Positions 50,675 to 62,552 are shown, counted from the stretch's first letter. The stretch is 64,000 nucleotides of DNA from Aureimonas sp. AU12 (GCF_001463705.1 NZ_BBWH01000029.1:1-64000), one strand, 5' to 3'. The notes: generated by a model not told the origin, from the letters alone. Numbers and translations are program-made.

Positions 50675-51811
50675 TTAGGCGATAGCTGCCTTGGCGACTT
50701 CCTGGCCCATGAATTCCGAAGCCATGAGGTATAAGAACTGCACTGGCTGATTGGCAAAGAATTCGAACACAAACGGACCTATTGGGCTTCGCAGAATGAA
50801 ATCAAATTGCTCCGGCTTGTAGCGTGTAATAGATCCAAAGTAATAAGTAGCGAGATACATTGTTAGAAGCTGGTTCATAAGAAATTGGGTCGACGAGGCA
50901 TGATAGACATAATACTTACGATAGGGTGGAACCGCTGTAACTGACCTCCACAATCTCGACCGGGTCATTTTGCTAAGCGGTTCCAAAGATTGAGATGGGC
51001 GGTGGCTATACGCGACAGCGTTTGTCATTTCGGCCTCGATGATCCGTCGGCCGTCGATCGTATGCTCGCATTTTACGTTTCGCCAGATCTGGGCGTCGCT
51101 TAAATTCTTGGACAGTCCTGCCATAGGATAGCCTAGACGGGTGAAATCGTCAGCGTAGGCCCTCGCCCTTATCCAGGCCTCTTTGGCTGCCGGGGCGTGC
51201 ATGTACTCAAGGCGTTCCACGCTTATAAAACGCTCAATTAACCCCTCCGCGTGGCTGAAGACCCGGTGTCCGATCAAAATCTGGCCAAGGAAGTCCTGCG
51301 ATCGCATTTGAATATGCGTATTTCCGGCAGCCGGCACCGGCAAGATCGCGTTGATTGCATTGGCGAACATTGCGAACGCACTCACGCCCGGGTTCTGCGT
51401 AATATCTATAGATACGTGGCCGTGGATCGCGCCCTGCGTGATGGGTAGTTTCTCCGAGAGCCCATGCCTAACTGTTCCTAGAGCGGTGCCAAGCTTCTTC
51501 ACAATAAGACACTTTGCAAGGTTCAGGAACGAGTAATAGAGGAGAAGCGGTTTGGCCGCGTTTACTTCGGAACTTTGAGCTGCGGTGAAGAAGTCTCGTG
51601 CCTGGTTCGAAAACGCTAGTGCCTGCCGCTGGGCGTTGGGGTCGCTAATTCTCTCGAGTTCGTGCCTGATGATATTCCAGGGCTGGGTCGCGAACATCGT
51701 GGAGTGAAGACCCTCCCGCGTAGCGCCGTGATAGGTAGGAAAGAAGGAGAAGGCAGCCGGCCGTTTCCTAATATGAATGATCTCACCTTCGCGTGGATCT
51801 TGCAGCTTCAA
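50675..51811 (-). CDS. YaaC-like protein
   Basis: A 378-residue soluble helical protein matching the YaaC-like family (WNIIRHELERISDPNAQRQALAF-type start, AKPLLLYYSFLNLAKCLIV, FDFILRSPIGPFVFEFFANQ and FLYLMASEFMG near the end). YaaC of Bacillus has no defined activity; homologues on mobile elements sometimes sit in defence regions. It is less GC-rich than the flanking chromosome. It is divergent from the GIY-YIG gene. Confidence 0.7.
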   Translation of the reverse strand: MKLQDPREGEIIHIRKRPAAFSFFPTYHGATREGLHSTMFATQPWNIIRHELERISDPNAQRQALAFSNQARDFFTAAQSSEVNAAKPLLLYYSFLNLAKCLIVKKLGTALGTVRHGLSEKLPITQGAIHGHVSIDITQNPGVSAFAMFANAINAILPVPAAGNTHIQMRSQDFLGQILIGHRVFSHAEGLIERFISVERLEYMHAPAAKEAWIRARAYADDFTRLGYPMAGLSKNLSDAQIWRNVKCEHTIDGRRIIEAEMTNAVAYSHRPSQSLEPLSKMTRSRLWRSVTAVPPYRKYYVYHASSTQFLMNQLLTMYLATYYFGSITRYKPEQFDFILRSPIGPFVFEFFANQPVQFLYLMASEFMGQEVAKAAIA

Positions 51812-52143
51812 TTCATCCTCCTCGCCACCAGGACGCGTTGTCGACCCTGAACGAAGCCTTGCTCCTTAGAAAGTCCCAAAAGCGATATCAGCCTGCCTCG
51901 TCGAGAAAAAAGCGGCCGCGCCGCCGCTGTGAAAATCATTTACCGGACATGAGAGTGTCTGACATGCCTCTATTACTAAAGCGGCATTGGGCGTGTAGCC
52001 TGTAGCGGTGTGATACCATGGGCAGCCCAGGCCATTTTCCGATAGCGGCTCCTTTCCGTTGCATCCTTCCTGATGCCACACGGTGCGCAGTTCTTTAACA
52101 ATGCCAGATCCGTGTGCGACACTTTCACGGGGGGTAAATATCG
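51812..52143. other. 332-base divergent promoter region
   Basis: Between the YaaC-like and GIY-YIG genes. No gene is seen. The right part contains a CACACGG/CCGTGTG inverted repeat (52077-52083 with 52116-52122, approximate) around the boxA-like element described separately. Confidence 0.45.
52090..52102 (+). promoter_or_regulatory. boxA-like antitermination element
   Basis: GTTCTTTAACAAT matches the rRNA-leader boxA core (TGCTCTTTAACAAT) at 12 of 13 comparable positions, 42 bases upstream of the GIY-YIG gene. boxA in RNA recruits NusB-NusE. Whether it works here is not known. Confidence 0.4.
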
Positions 52144-53499
52144 ATGTTCAAGGTCTATCGGATCAGGCACCTCAATCATGAGGGAGCGGAGTTGAAGTCA
52201 TATGTCGGCTTGACAGCGAGAACGTTGGCTAGACGAAAGGACGCCCATATCAACGAGGCAAGCCGGGCTAAGCGTAGCATTCACTCACTTTCGCTTGGTG
52301 CAGCGATACGTGCGGAGATCAGGAGCGCCAACAACCCTCATGAACACTTTCAGATCGAACTGCTCGAGGAATACGGCACAGTCCACGCGATGCTGGAGGG
52401 CGAAGGGCGCTGGATCGAGGAACTAGGAACGATGGCGCCCAACGGCTACAATCTGATGCCGGGGGGATGCAGTGCTGGCGGGCCAAGCAATTCTAAGCCC
52501 ATGCGCCTGCTCGTTGATAATGTTCTCGTGGAGTTTCCGTCTATTAAAGCAGCAGCCCAAGTCCGGGCTCGGGAACTCGAAAAAGACCTCGACCGCTTCG
52601 TTGGCATGGTGTTCATGCGCATCCAGAATGGTTGGACACATGCAGAAGCGTTGGAGTTTGAATCGCATGAGGACGGCCGTGGAACCGAGCTGAGCCGCAA
52701 GGCACGTGCCGACGGGGAAAATGTAGCCACGGTGCGTTCGCGGGCCCACCGTGAACGGATCAAAACCACTGCGGTGGCCATTCCCCGGGGATTCAATCTG
52801 CCGGCTCCTGATGGATCAGGTCGTAAGGTACCGATCAAAGAATTTGCCGAAATGTCCGGCGTATCCCAATCAACAGTTATGCATCGCCTTCATCAGATCG
52901 TGGGATCGATCGATGCCATGGCGTCGGCGGACACCATAGACCATCTAATCAGGAAGCAGGACCGCGTAAAGCCAATCGTCGTGCGCCTCCCCGACGGCAC
53001 GCTTGTCGAAGGCAGCCGCAACCATTTGGCGAAAGAGTTCTCCGAGGGTGCGTACGCGAGCTATCGGACAATTCATAACCTTGGTTATCAAGCGTTGCGC
53101 ACTCGGCTGCGCAAAAGCGGCGACCGAGCGTCAAACGACGAGCATCTTTGCGCCCTGGGGGTCACCGCCCCCAAGTCTGATGTCCCGCGGTTAATCGTGG
53201 CAGAGCCAGTTCATCGGCGTAAGCTGAAGGCAGGTGAATATCTCTTGACGGCCGATGACGGCCGGCAGCTGCGCTTCGTCAAGCAGATGGATTTCGTGCG
53301 TGAATGCGTGAAAGCCCTTGAACAGCTTGGACGTATGCCTCAACAAACCGAAACTCGCAGGCTGCGTGATAAGAGCCTGCAGTCGCGGATTACCTGGATG
53401 ATGGGACGCCACTCCCCAACAGAGATCGCACGCCACCTGGGCGTCCTCGAGTGCCTCTTCGACGACGTCAGCTTCGAGGTGGCGAATTCGACAGAGTAA
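52144..53499 (+). CDS. GIY-YIG nuclease-domain protein (homing-endonuclease-like)
   Basis: A 451-residue protein. The N-terminal 100 residues fit GIY-YIG: VYRIRHL in place of GIY, SYVGLT (Tyr20-Val-Gly22), the Arg-containing helix LARRKDAHI, the Glu in MLEGEGRWIEEL and GYNLMPGG at the end. The rest looks like repeated DNA-binding modules (LPDGTLVEGSRNHLAKEF and FPSIKAAAQVRA resemble NUMOD-type helices, and VPIKEFAEMSGVSQSTVMHRL is a helix-turn-helix). It probably cuts a specific DNA site, either as a selfish nuclease or for element mobility. Confidence 0.72.
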   Translation: MFKVYRIRHLNHEGAELKSYVGLTARTLARRKDAHINEASRAKRSIHSLSLGAAIRAEIRSANNPHEHFQIELLEEYGTVHAMLEGEGRWIEELGTMAPNGYNLMPGGCSAGGPSNSKPMRLLVDNVLVEFPSIKAAAQVRARELEKDLDRFVGMVFMRIQNGWTHAEALEFESHEDGRGTELSRKARADGENVATVRSRAHRERIKTTAVAIPRGFNLPAPDGSGRKVPIKEFAEMSGVSQSTVMHRLHQIVGSIDAMASADTIDHLIRKQDRVKPIVVRLPDGTLVEGSRNHLAKEFSEGAYASYRTIHNLGYQALRTRLRKSGDRASNDEHLCALGVTAPKSDVPRLIVAEPVHRRKLKAGEYLLTADDGRQLRFVKQMDFVRECVKALEQLGRMPQQTETRRLRDKSLQSRITWMMGRHSPTEIARHLGVLECLFDDVSFEVANSTE

Positions 53500-53648
53500 G
53501 CCGCTGTTATAGAAGACAGCGTTCTGCAGCTCGTCACCCTGGACGACCTACCTGCCGTTCAGTGCTTCAGACGGTGCTTTGCTGCTCCACCTGCTGAGCA
53601 GGGCATTGCGGACGCACCAGCTTAGGCACCACCACCAACCTAAGCTTC

Positions 53649-53810
53649 AGCGATAGGGCCGCGGTCTTTGGCGATCCGAAGACGACCACCGCGCTGCTCG
53701 ATCGCCTCACTCACCACTACCACATCCTAGGGAGTAGAAACGACAGCTTCCGCTTCAAAATAGCTCAGCTGAGCCCTAGAAACCGACAAGGGAGAGAACG
53801 CGGAACTTGA
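53649..53810 (+). pseudogene. IS21-family istB remnant
   Basis: Only the C-terminal 53 codons remain: [20 protein letters not shown] and a basic tail, matching the end of the IstB ATPase. The upstream parts of istB and all of istA are missing. After the stop, two tandem copies of a motif like GGTCAG-N8-GGAAAT (about 53850-53886) resemble IS21 terminal repeats, so this is the right end of a deleted IS21 element. The flanking 53500-53648 shows no gene. Confidence 0.75.
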
Positions 53811-54173
53811 TCTCCATTTGACCAGTCCAACATTATCGAAGCCGGATCAGTTCTTGATGGAAATTTTGGGTCAGCTCTCGTTGGAAATCGACAGTGGAGG
53901 TTAACGACAACGTTCACGGTGTGATGGCGTCACGATCGGACGACGATCCGTGCATACCACCCGGCATCGAGAACGCGCCCGTGTTGCGCGCATTGGCTTG
54001 CGTTCGCGGACTCAATGAGACAGGCTGAGGAAAGCGAACGCTTAGTGCCACTTCCGGTTAAAACCCGTCATCTGCAGTAAGTCCGCTCTTGTTTAGATCT
54101 GCCCAGTAGCGGACCGACAGCAACCGGCGCGCATGAAACGCTTCGAAATTGTTTACTCGCTAAACTCTTTGCA
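53811..54173. other. Non-coding stretch after the IS21 remnant
   Basis: Holds the IS21-like terminal repeats (to about 53890) and then about 280 bases with no gene or clear structure before the 3' end of the main integrase gene. Confidence 0.45.
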
Positions 54174-55520
54174 TCAGCCGAGAGGCCGCTGCTTGAGCCA
54201 ATCCGGTGTCAGCATGCTGATGGTGCTGGTAGGCAGGAACTTGGAGTAAAACTTGTCGATCATCGTGGTGGAAGTGCCGGTATTGCGGGCCAGCATATGC
54301 ACGTCCACGCCGCCGTGGATTTGTTCCGTGATATACAGGTGGCGGAATGAGAAGCTATCCCGGCGACGACCCTCACGGTTGAACCGGAGCTTTGCGGCTT
54401 CCAGCAGCTCGATCATGCCCTTCTTGTAAGAGGCAGCGCGTTCGCCCGCGCGGTTCGTGAACACGGCATCATCCGCGCCGGGCTCGCGGCCGATCTCCAG
54501 CATGCAGATGTTGCAAAGCAGGTTGAAGTACGTCAGCGCCTCGGGCTGTGCGACCATCTCGCGGGCTTTGCCCTTGCCCCGGACATGTAGGACGATGGCA
54601 TCGGCCGTCATGCCGTCTTGGATCTCGAAGCTGCGGGGTACGACATCACCCCAGTCCAGATTTTTAAGTTCCGTGGGTCGCATGCCAGTGAACCCGGCGA
54701 TCATGCAGAAGCAGTGGAGCTTGATCCGGTCCAAATAGATGCGCTGATTGCGCCCGCGCTCGTCGTCCTCCTTGATGCGCTTGCCCGGCTGGTAATTGGG
54801 GTTCTGTTCGAACTCCGCGACGCGTAGCTCGCTGACCTTCTTCAGGTGTGCGAACTCCTCCAGCGTGAAACCCGGCCGGGAGCGATCCCGACGTGTGGTG
54901 TCTTTGGGCGGCTGGATCAGCGGAACCGTCTTCACAAAGCCCGTGCGCTTCCCAAAATCGAACAGCTGGCCCAGCAGCCAGCCCTCCAGCTTGAGAGTGG
55001 CCGGCGAGGGTGACTTCTCCTTCACCGGACGCACGATGCGCGCTGGCGGGCCTACGTCGTCTTTCTTGCGGCGGAAATACACGATGCTGGGGTCTTTCGA
55101 ACCCGGACCGGTCAGCCAGAACTCTCGCCGCCAGTCCCAATAGCGCTCGATATCCGCAGAGGTGATGGCGCTCATTAGGCGAGGGCCGAAATAGCCGATG
55201 AAAAACCGGCGAATCACTCCGGGGTAGCCTTTGATCTGATACCCAGGTTTGTCGCCGCGTTCCACGGCGCGTTCGAGACCCGCGATGTAGTCCTCGGCGA
55301 TATCGGCAAATTTCTTGTTCGTGACGACCAGCCCGGCTTCAGCAAGTACCCGGCACTTGTGCCATTCGGCCTGTGCCCGGCGATGAGCCTCGGTGAGATC
55401 CGCCGTCTTCAGGCTCACGCGACGCTGGCCCTGGTTGGGAACGGAGAAACGGGCGTTGATTTGAGGATTTCCTGGCCGGGTAAATAGCTGGTAGTCGTCG
55501 CCACTGAAGATCGTCGGCAT
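54174..55520 (-). CDS. Tyrosine-type site-specific integrase of the element
   Basis: A 448-residue integrase. The N-terminal arm/core-binding region spans about 1-210 (KKFADIAEDYIAGLERAV, helical). The catalytic domain has Arg in GFTGMRPTEL, Lys in RGKGKARE, SFSFRHLYIT for the second Arg/His box, NTGTSTTMIDK and the nucleophile Tyr425 in DKFYSKF. It lies 255 bases from the tRNA-Phe 3' end and points away from it, the usual position for the enzyme that inserted the element. The region between gene and tRNA has TGTGCTA repeats that might be arm sites. Confidence 0.92.
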   Translation of the reverse strand: MPTIFSGDDYQLFTRPGNPQINARFSVPNQGQRRVSLKTADLTEAHRRAQAEWHKCRVLAEAGLVVTNKKFADIAEDYIAGLERAVERGDKPGYQIKGYPGVIRRFFIGYFGPRLMSAITSADIERYWDWRREFWLTGPGSKDPSIVYFRRKKDDVGPPARIVRPVKEKSPSPATLKLEGWLLGQLFDFGKRTGFVKTVPLIQPPKDTTRRDRSRPGFTLEEFAHLKKVSELRVAEFEQNPNYQPGKRIKEDDERGRNQRIYLDRIKLHCFCMIAGFTGMRPTELKNLDWGDVVPRSFEIQDGMTADAIVLHVRGKGKAREMVAQPEALTYFNLLCNICMLEIGREPGADDAVFTNRAGERAASYKKGMIELLEAAKLRFNREGRRRDSFSFRHLYITEQIHGGVDVHMLARNTGTSTTMIDKFYSKFLPTSTISMLTPDWLKQRPLG

Positions 55521-55773
55521 TAGAGATTGGCCCTGAATGATGCTGATGCTGCGCCATTAACAGCGCACATTAAGCAGGGTACTTCCAAGTTATTTGCTAA
55601 TCAAACGCGCTAGGCCTGCGCTACCTAGTATGACGCGCGAACACTTAAACTATTATGGTTAAAGAGTGCCTGTGCTAGGCTGTGCTAATTGGAAAAGCGC
55701 GAAACGGCCTAGAGCCAGCGCTTTTCGGGCCTGCCGAATTTGCCTCTAACTCATTGTAAATATTGAAAAAATA
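55521..55773. promoter_or_regulatory. Integrase promoter and possible arm-type binding region
   Basis: An AT-rich gap between the integrase start and the tRNA. It includes GCGCTAGGCCTGCGCTA (about 55608) and TGTGCTAGGCTGTGCTA (about 55670), related short repeats that could be arm-type recombinase sites. This is pattern-based inference. Confidence 0.35.
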
Positions 55774-55820
55774 GTGGTGCCCAGGGACGGATTCGAACCG
55801 CCGACACTGCGATTTTCAAT
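55774..55820 (-). repeat. Proximal attachment-site repeat within tRNA-Phe
   Basis: The 47-bp partner of 29919-29965, running from the anticodon stem through CCA. Together with the 5' half at 55821-55850 it restores a complete tRNA gene, so insertion did not destroy the tRNA. Confidence 0.93.
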
Positions 55821-55850
55821 CGCATGCTCTACCAACTGAGCTACCCGGGC
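55775..55850 (-). tRNA. tRNA-Phe (anticodon GAA)
   Basis: A 76-base cloverleaf on the minus strand. The acceptor stem GCCCGGG pairs with CCTGGGC (one G-U), D-arm AGCTCAGTTGGTAGAGC, anticodon loop TTGAAAA with GAA at 55815-55817, T-arm with GGTTCGAATCC and an encoded CCA. It is the integration target of the 25.9-kb element. Confidence 0.97.
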
Positions 55851-56028
55851 GCCGCGAGCGATGAACAGGACCGGTTGGACCGGCCGGCGTCTCGCTCGGG
55901 TTCGGGCCTTATAGGCAAGCCCCATTTGCCTGTCCACCCTTTTTGCGACCGACGCCCGCGCAAAAAAACCGCCCGCCTTTCGCCTTGCGCTCCTGCCGCC
56001 GCTATGGCAATAGGGCCTCCGTCGGCAG

Positions 56029-56103
56029 GCTGCGGTAGCTCAGTGGTAGAGCACTCCATTGGTAATGGAGAGGTCGAGAGTTCAATCCTCTCTCGCAGCA
56101 CCA
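56029..56103 (+). tRNA. tRNA-Thr (anticodon GGT)
   Basis: A 75-base cloverleaf: acceptor GCTGCGG pairs with TCGCAGC, anticodon loop TTGGTAA in the CTCCA/TGGAG stem, T-loop TTCAATC, encoded CCA. It is followed at once by a duplicated copy of its own 3' end. Confidence 0.96.
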
Positions 56104-56130
56104 TCGGCCCTCTCTCGCAGCACCATCGGC
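56087..56130 (+). repeat. Tandem 22-bp duplication of the tRNA-Thr 3' end
   Basis: CCTCTCTCGCAGCACCATCG plus GC occurs at 56087-56108 and again, identical and abutting, at 56109-56130. The unit spans the T-stem to six bases beyond CCA. With a decayed integrase nearby it reads as an attachment-site scar. Confidence 0.85.
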
Positions 56131-56239
56131 ACCCCTGACCGTACAACTTTTCTGGCGGGCATCATGACCTGCTCCGATCGCCTGACATAGAGGTTCTCGG
56201 CGCGCTTTGCGGTGGAGACGATGCTTTACTCGCCGCTGA

Positions 56240-56700
56240 TCAGATCGACGGTGGAGCGTAATCGTCCGGTGTTTGCTTCGCATAGACCTTCTCAATCATC
56301 GGCAGCGAGTTGGCGGGCATCTTGGCGACGGTCCAGAGCGGCCCGCCACGCCCGGCCATCTGTGGGGCCGCGGCATGACTCAGGACGTGCGGACTGATCC
56401 CCGTCGCGAGCCGCTTCCGATACTGATTCTCGTCGTTTCGCACGACAAAGCGGGTCTCGTTCGACCCGAACCCTGCGGCACCCGCCACGCGCTGCACGGA
56501 GGCCCATAGCGCGGCCTGTCTGTCGAGGACCAGGATCACCGTCGCGTTCGTCGGCGGAGCGCTCCAGCACCGGCAGGAGGGCCTCGGAGACCGGAACGTC
56601 GGCTGCTTCGGCGCGATTGGTTCTGCGACGACCATCGCGACCGTGCAAGGAGGGTTGCTGCCGATCGAGTTCGCGAGAATTCTCCGACACCGCAGGATCG
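56240..56700 (-). pseudogene. Decayed tyrosine integrase next to tRNA-Thr
   Basis: Pieces of an integrase catalytic domain occur in successive frames: IGSNPPC, then VPVSEALLPVLERSADERDG, then TGISPHVLSHAAAPQMAGRG and LPMIEKVYAKQTPDD at the end. The HxxR box is damaged (Ser for Arg in HVLSH), at least two frameshifts are needed, and the N-terminal half is missing. It lies about 110 bases beyond the duplicated tRNA-Thr tail, so it once belonged to an element in that site. Confidence 0.65.
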
Positions 56701-56812
56701 GATCGCCGCTCCATCTGCCAGACGACCAAGGGCAACCGGGCGTCCGACCGATAGGCGAGTTCATCGGGAGTGCTTTTGCAGCCGAACCGCTCGGAAGCTG
56801 TGCTCGTCGGAT

Positions 56813-57210
56813 ATGATCGATGTCCTGTCCAACGTTTTCATCCCAGGCGGCGTGCCAGATCACGTTCGCTCCGAAACGGCCGCGAGTTCGCAGCCCAAGT
56901 GGTGGCGGATGAAACTCTGCAGTCAGCGCCGTGGCAGCGTTCATAGAACCGGGCTTACCTTGGCAGATCGGATACGACGAAAGCGGCAGCTCGAGACCGC
57001 CGGACGAGCGGCTCAACGGCGAAATCTCGTACGGTCTCACCAAAGCGCGGATCGTCATCGAGGGCCGGCGCGGCCCCGACAGCACCAAGCGGCCGCATGC
57101 GAACCTCGGCTACCGTCCGCCTGCACCCGCCGTCGTGCCACGGGTGGCTGGGCCACCTCCCCTTCGCCGGCTACCTCGACCGTCAAGGACAAGTCCACCG
57201 TCCATCGGAT
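56813..57210 (+). pseudogene. IS3-family transposase (orfB) remnant
   Basis: GVPDHVRSE in one frame, then AFIEPGLPWQIGY, LNGEISYGLTKARIVIE and RPHANLGYRPPAP in another, follow the end of IS3-family OrfB. The catalytic Glu region is altered (SESF-type motif lost), a frameshift lies near 56930, and the 5' part and orfA are absent. It is a dead copy in the scar region. Confidence 0.75.
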
Positions 57211-57542
57211 CTGAACCGGGTCACCTGGTGAGGGCAGGCGATGTGAGCTTCTGTCCTGTCAGGACATGGGGTTAATTGCCTCGACGATGGAACCAGATGC
57301 CCTGACCAAGCATATAAATAGCTCGAGAAAGGTCTGCGCGGCCACCCTCGGTATCCGATGCGCTACCGCGGCCGTCCATCCACTCGAACAATCACGGACT
57401 CAAGGTGGTGCTGTCGACGCAACCATACACGGTTCGGGCGAACCAGCCTCCGACGCAACGGAGCATCAGCGCACTTATGGTTTAATCCATTCCGCCATCA
57501 TGGGTTGAAGTCGCATGCTTTTGCGTTGACCGCCAAAGCTCG
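57211..57542. other. Non-coding debris before gyrB
   Basis: About 330 bases with no gene or clear family match between the IS3 remnant and the 3' end of gyrB. Short open frames here have no ribosome-binding site or coding-like bias. Confidence 0.45.
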
Positions 57543-60110
<2,568 letters not shown>

Positions 60111-60245
60111 TCAAGGGCGCGGGTTCTGCATGGGCCGGTCCGAATTTCGCCCTGAGATCGTCCGCGCGCGACCTCGCGCCGCTGGCGAGCGCGGGCGCAC
60201 AGTCCCATCTGCGAGATGTCCCGGGTCACAGGAACCGCTTGCCCC

Positions 60246-61694
60246 ATGCTTGAACCCGCCGCGCCTTCGGCTGGCGCCCCCTCGCCGTTCCTGGCGCCGG
60301 CGCCCGTGCCTCACGCCAAGCCGCTCGGCTTCGCGCGCTTCCTGCTGACGGCCTCGCGCAACCCGATCGAGATCTGGGGCGAGCGCGCCTTCCGCGAACC
60401 GGTGCTGCGGGCGGACTGGCTGCAGGTGCCCACGATCATCGTCAACGACCCCGCGAGCATCCGGCACTGCCTCGTCGAGAACGCCGCGAACTACGCGATG
60501 CAGCCGCTGCGCCAGCGCATCCTGCGCCCGCTCCTGCGCGACGGCCTGCTGACGGCCGAGGGCGAACTCTGGCGCCGCACCCGCCGCTCGATCGCGCCGG
60601 TCTTCACGCCGCGCAACATCGCCGGGCTCGCCGGCCTGATGGAGTCGCGCTCGCGCGTCTTCGCCGAGCGGCTCGGGGTCCGGGACGGCGCCGTCGTCGA
60701 CGCGTCGGCGCAGATGACGTTGCTGACCTACGACATCCTGCAGGCGACGCTCTTCACCGACGACATCCAGGGCGAGCCGGCGGCCTTCGCGAAGGCGATG
60801 GAGACCTTCATGGGACGGATGGGCCGCGTCGATCCGCTTGATCTCCTCGATGCCCCGGCGTTCCTGCCGCGCATCCGCCGCCTCATGGGCCGGGGCGCGG
60901 CGCGCTACTTCCGCCGGCTGATCACCGAGACGGCCGAGCGCCGCCGCGAGGCGATGGCGCGCGACCCTGCCGGCGTGCCGCGCGATCTTCTGACGCTGCT
61001 CCTCGAGGCCGATGGGCTGTCGGCCTCCGAGATCGAGGACAACATCATCACTTTCATCGGCGCCGGCCACGAGACCACGGCGCGGGCGCTCGGCTGGACG
61101 CTCTATCTGCTGTCGCAGGCGCCAGACGAGCGCGCCAAGGTGGAGCACGAACTCGACGAACGCCTGCCCGGCCTCCCCGACCCGCGCGAATGGCCTGACG
61201 CCCTGCCGCAGACGCGAGCGGCCTTCGAGGAAGCGATGCGCCTCTATCCGCCCGCCCCCTCGCTCAACCGGACCGCGATCGCCGCCGATCGGGTTCTGGA
61301 CACCGACATTCCCGCCGGCGCCTCGCTCCTCGTCATGCCCTGGCTGGTGCATCGCCACGAGCGGCTGTGGGACCGGCCCGGCCATTTCATGCCGGAGCGC
61401 TTTCTGCCGGGCAACCGCGAGCGGATCGACCGCTTCCAGTACCTGCCCTTCGGGCTCGGCCCCCGCGTCTGCATCGGCCAGAGCTTCGCGATGCAGGAGG
61501 GCGTCATCGCGCTTGCCGCGCTGCTGCGGCACCTGCGGTTCGATTTCGTCGGGGCACGCCCGCCCTACCCCGTTCAGAAGATCACGGTGCAGCCGCGTGA
61601 GGGGCTGGCGATGCGGATCACGCGCCGGCAGAGGATGTCCGGGGGAAGCGGACGCGCTCGATCACCGAACGAGGCCGGAGAACCGAAGATCTGA
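60246..61694 (+). CDS. Cytochrome P450
   Basis: A 482-residue soluble haem monooxygenase. I-helix oxygen-activation motif FIGAGHETTA (about 282-291), ExxR in EEAMRLYPPAP, PERFLPGN, and haem loop FGLGPRVCIGQSF with the axial Cys. The pattern resembles the CYP1xx/CYP4-like class common in alphaproteobacteria, with fatty-acid or terpene substrates possible; no redox partner is adjacent. I chose the ATG at 60246 with AGGAA upstream; an in-frame ATG lies at 60216. Confidence 0.92.
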   Translation: MLEPAAPSAGAPSPFLAPAPVPHAKPLGFARFLLTASRNPIEIWGERAFREPVLRADWLQVPTIIVNDPASIRHCLVENAANYAMQPLRQRILRPLLRDGLLTAEGELWRRTRRSIAPVFTPRNIAGLAGLMESRSRVFAERLGVRDGAVVDASAQMTLLTYDILQATLFTDDIQGEPAAFAKAMETFMGRMGRVDPLDLLDAPAFLPRIRRLMGRGAARYFRRLITETAERRREAMARDPAGVPRDLLTLLLEADGLSASEIEDNIITFIGAGHETTARALGWTLYLLSQAPDERAKVEHELDERLPGLPDPREWPDALPQTRAAFEEAMRLYPPAPSLNRTAIAADRVLDTDIPAGASLLVMPWLVHRHERLWDRPGHFMPERFLPGNRERIDRFQYLPFGLGPRVCIGQSFAMQEGVIALAALLRHLRFDFVGARPPYPVQKITVQPREGLAMRITRRQRMSGGSGRARSPNEAGEPKI

Positions 61695-62052
61695 GGTGCG
61701 ACGGATCTTTGGCGCTCTGGCAGTCCACAGGCATCTTGACAAGCCTGCGGCTTGCTTTGGAGGGGAAAAGCGACCATGTAAAGGTATCGGGCATTTTGCT
61801 GACCCGGGATTGGTTGAACGCTTCCTCGACGCTGCATCGGCAGCCGGGCCCATCCGCTGACGCAAGCGGACAGGCTGTCGCAGGAGATCGGATTCCTTTC
61901 GCCGTCACGACGTGAACATCCGACCCTCCAAGGTTTCGGGCAGCGGCGATCCGCCGTCCGGGACATCCCAACCGGAAGTCCGTTGCGTCAGCCTCGGTGC
62001 CTTCCTCCCGCACTTTCTTCGGAAGGCGCGGCCAGCGACGAAAGATCGTTTC
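61695..62052. other. Intergenic region and likely long leader of the cold-shock gene
   Basis: About 360 bases with no convincing gene. Cold-shock genes often have long leaders, so part of this may be the cspA 5' untranslated region. A short AAGCC-TGC-GGCTT palindrome lies near 61743. Confidence 0.4.
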
Positions 62053-62265
62053 TTGTCACAGACCGGCACCATCAAGTTCTTCAATTCCTCCAAGGGCTTC
62101 GGCTTCGTGACGCCGGAAGGCGGCGCCAAGGACGTCTTCCTGCACGTCTCCGCGCTCGAGCGCGCCGGCATCTCGACGGTCAACGAAGGCGACAAGATCT
62201 CCTTCGACGTCGAGCCGGACACCCGCGGCAAGGGCCCGAAGGCCGTGAACGTCCAGCTCGTCTAA
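62053..62265 (+). CDS. cspA: Cold-shock protein (CspA family), TTG start
   Basis: A 70-residue OB-fold RNA chaperone: [20 protein letters not shown] holds RNP1 (KGFGFV) and [10 protein letters not shown] holds RNP2. The TTG at 62053 gives the normal family length; the frame upstream to 61912 has no family similarity. It binds single-stranded nucleic acid and melts RNA structure in the cytosol. Confidence 0.92.
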   Translation: MSQTGTIKFFNSSKGFGFVTPEGGAKDVFLHVSALERAGISTVNEGDKISFDVEPDTRGKGPKAVNVQLV

Positions 62266-62552
62266 GCCGGCCGCTTTCCGACAGCATGCATCTTCCGGCG
62301 GCCGTCCATCGGCCGCCGTTTCCCTTGGCCGACACCTCGATCAAGGCTTCTCGCGGCACCCGCTTCGTGGCTGCAAGGCGTATCGTCCGGTCATCGCCGC
62401 CTTTGGCGCGCCACTTGGCGCCTTCCCGATCGAGGCCGGCCCGGCTCCGCCCGGTGCGATCCCCCGGGATCCCCCGCCTCGCCGGACAGCCGACAATCGA
62501 CCGCAGATCCGGCATCGGCCGAACCTGACGGTCTCATTCGAAAGGTCCTCCG

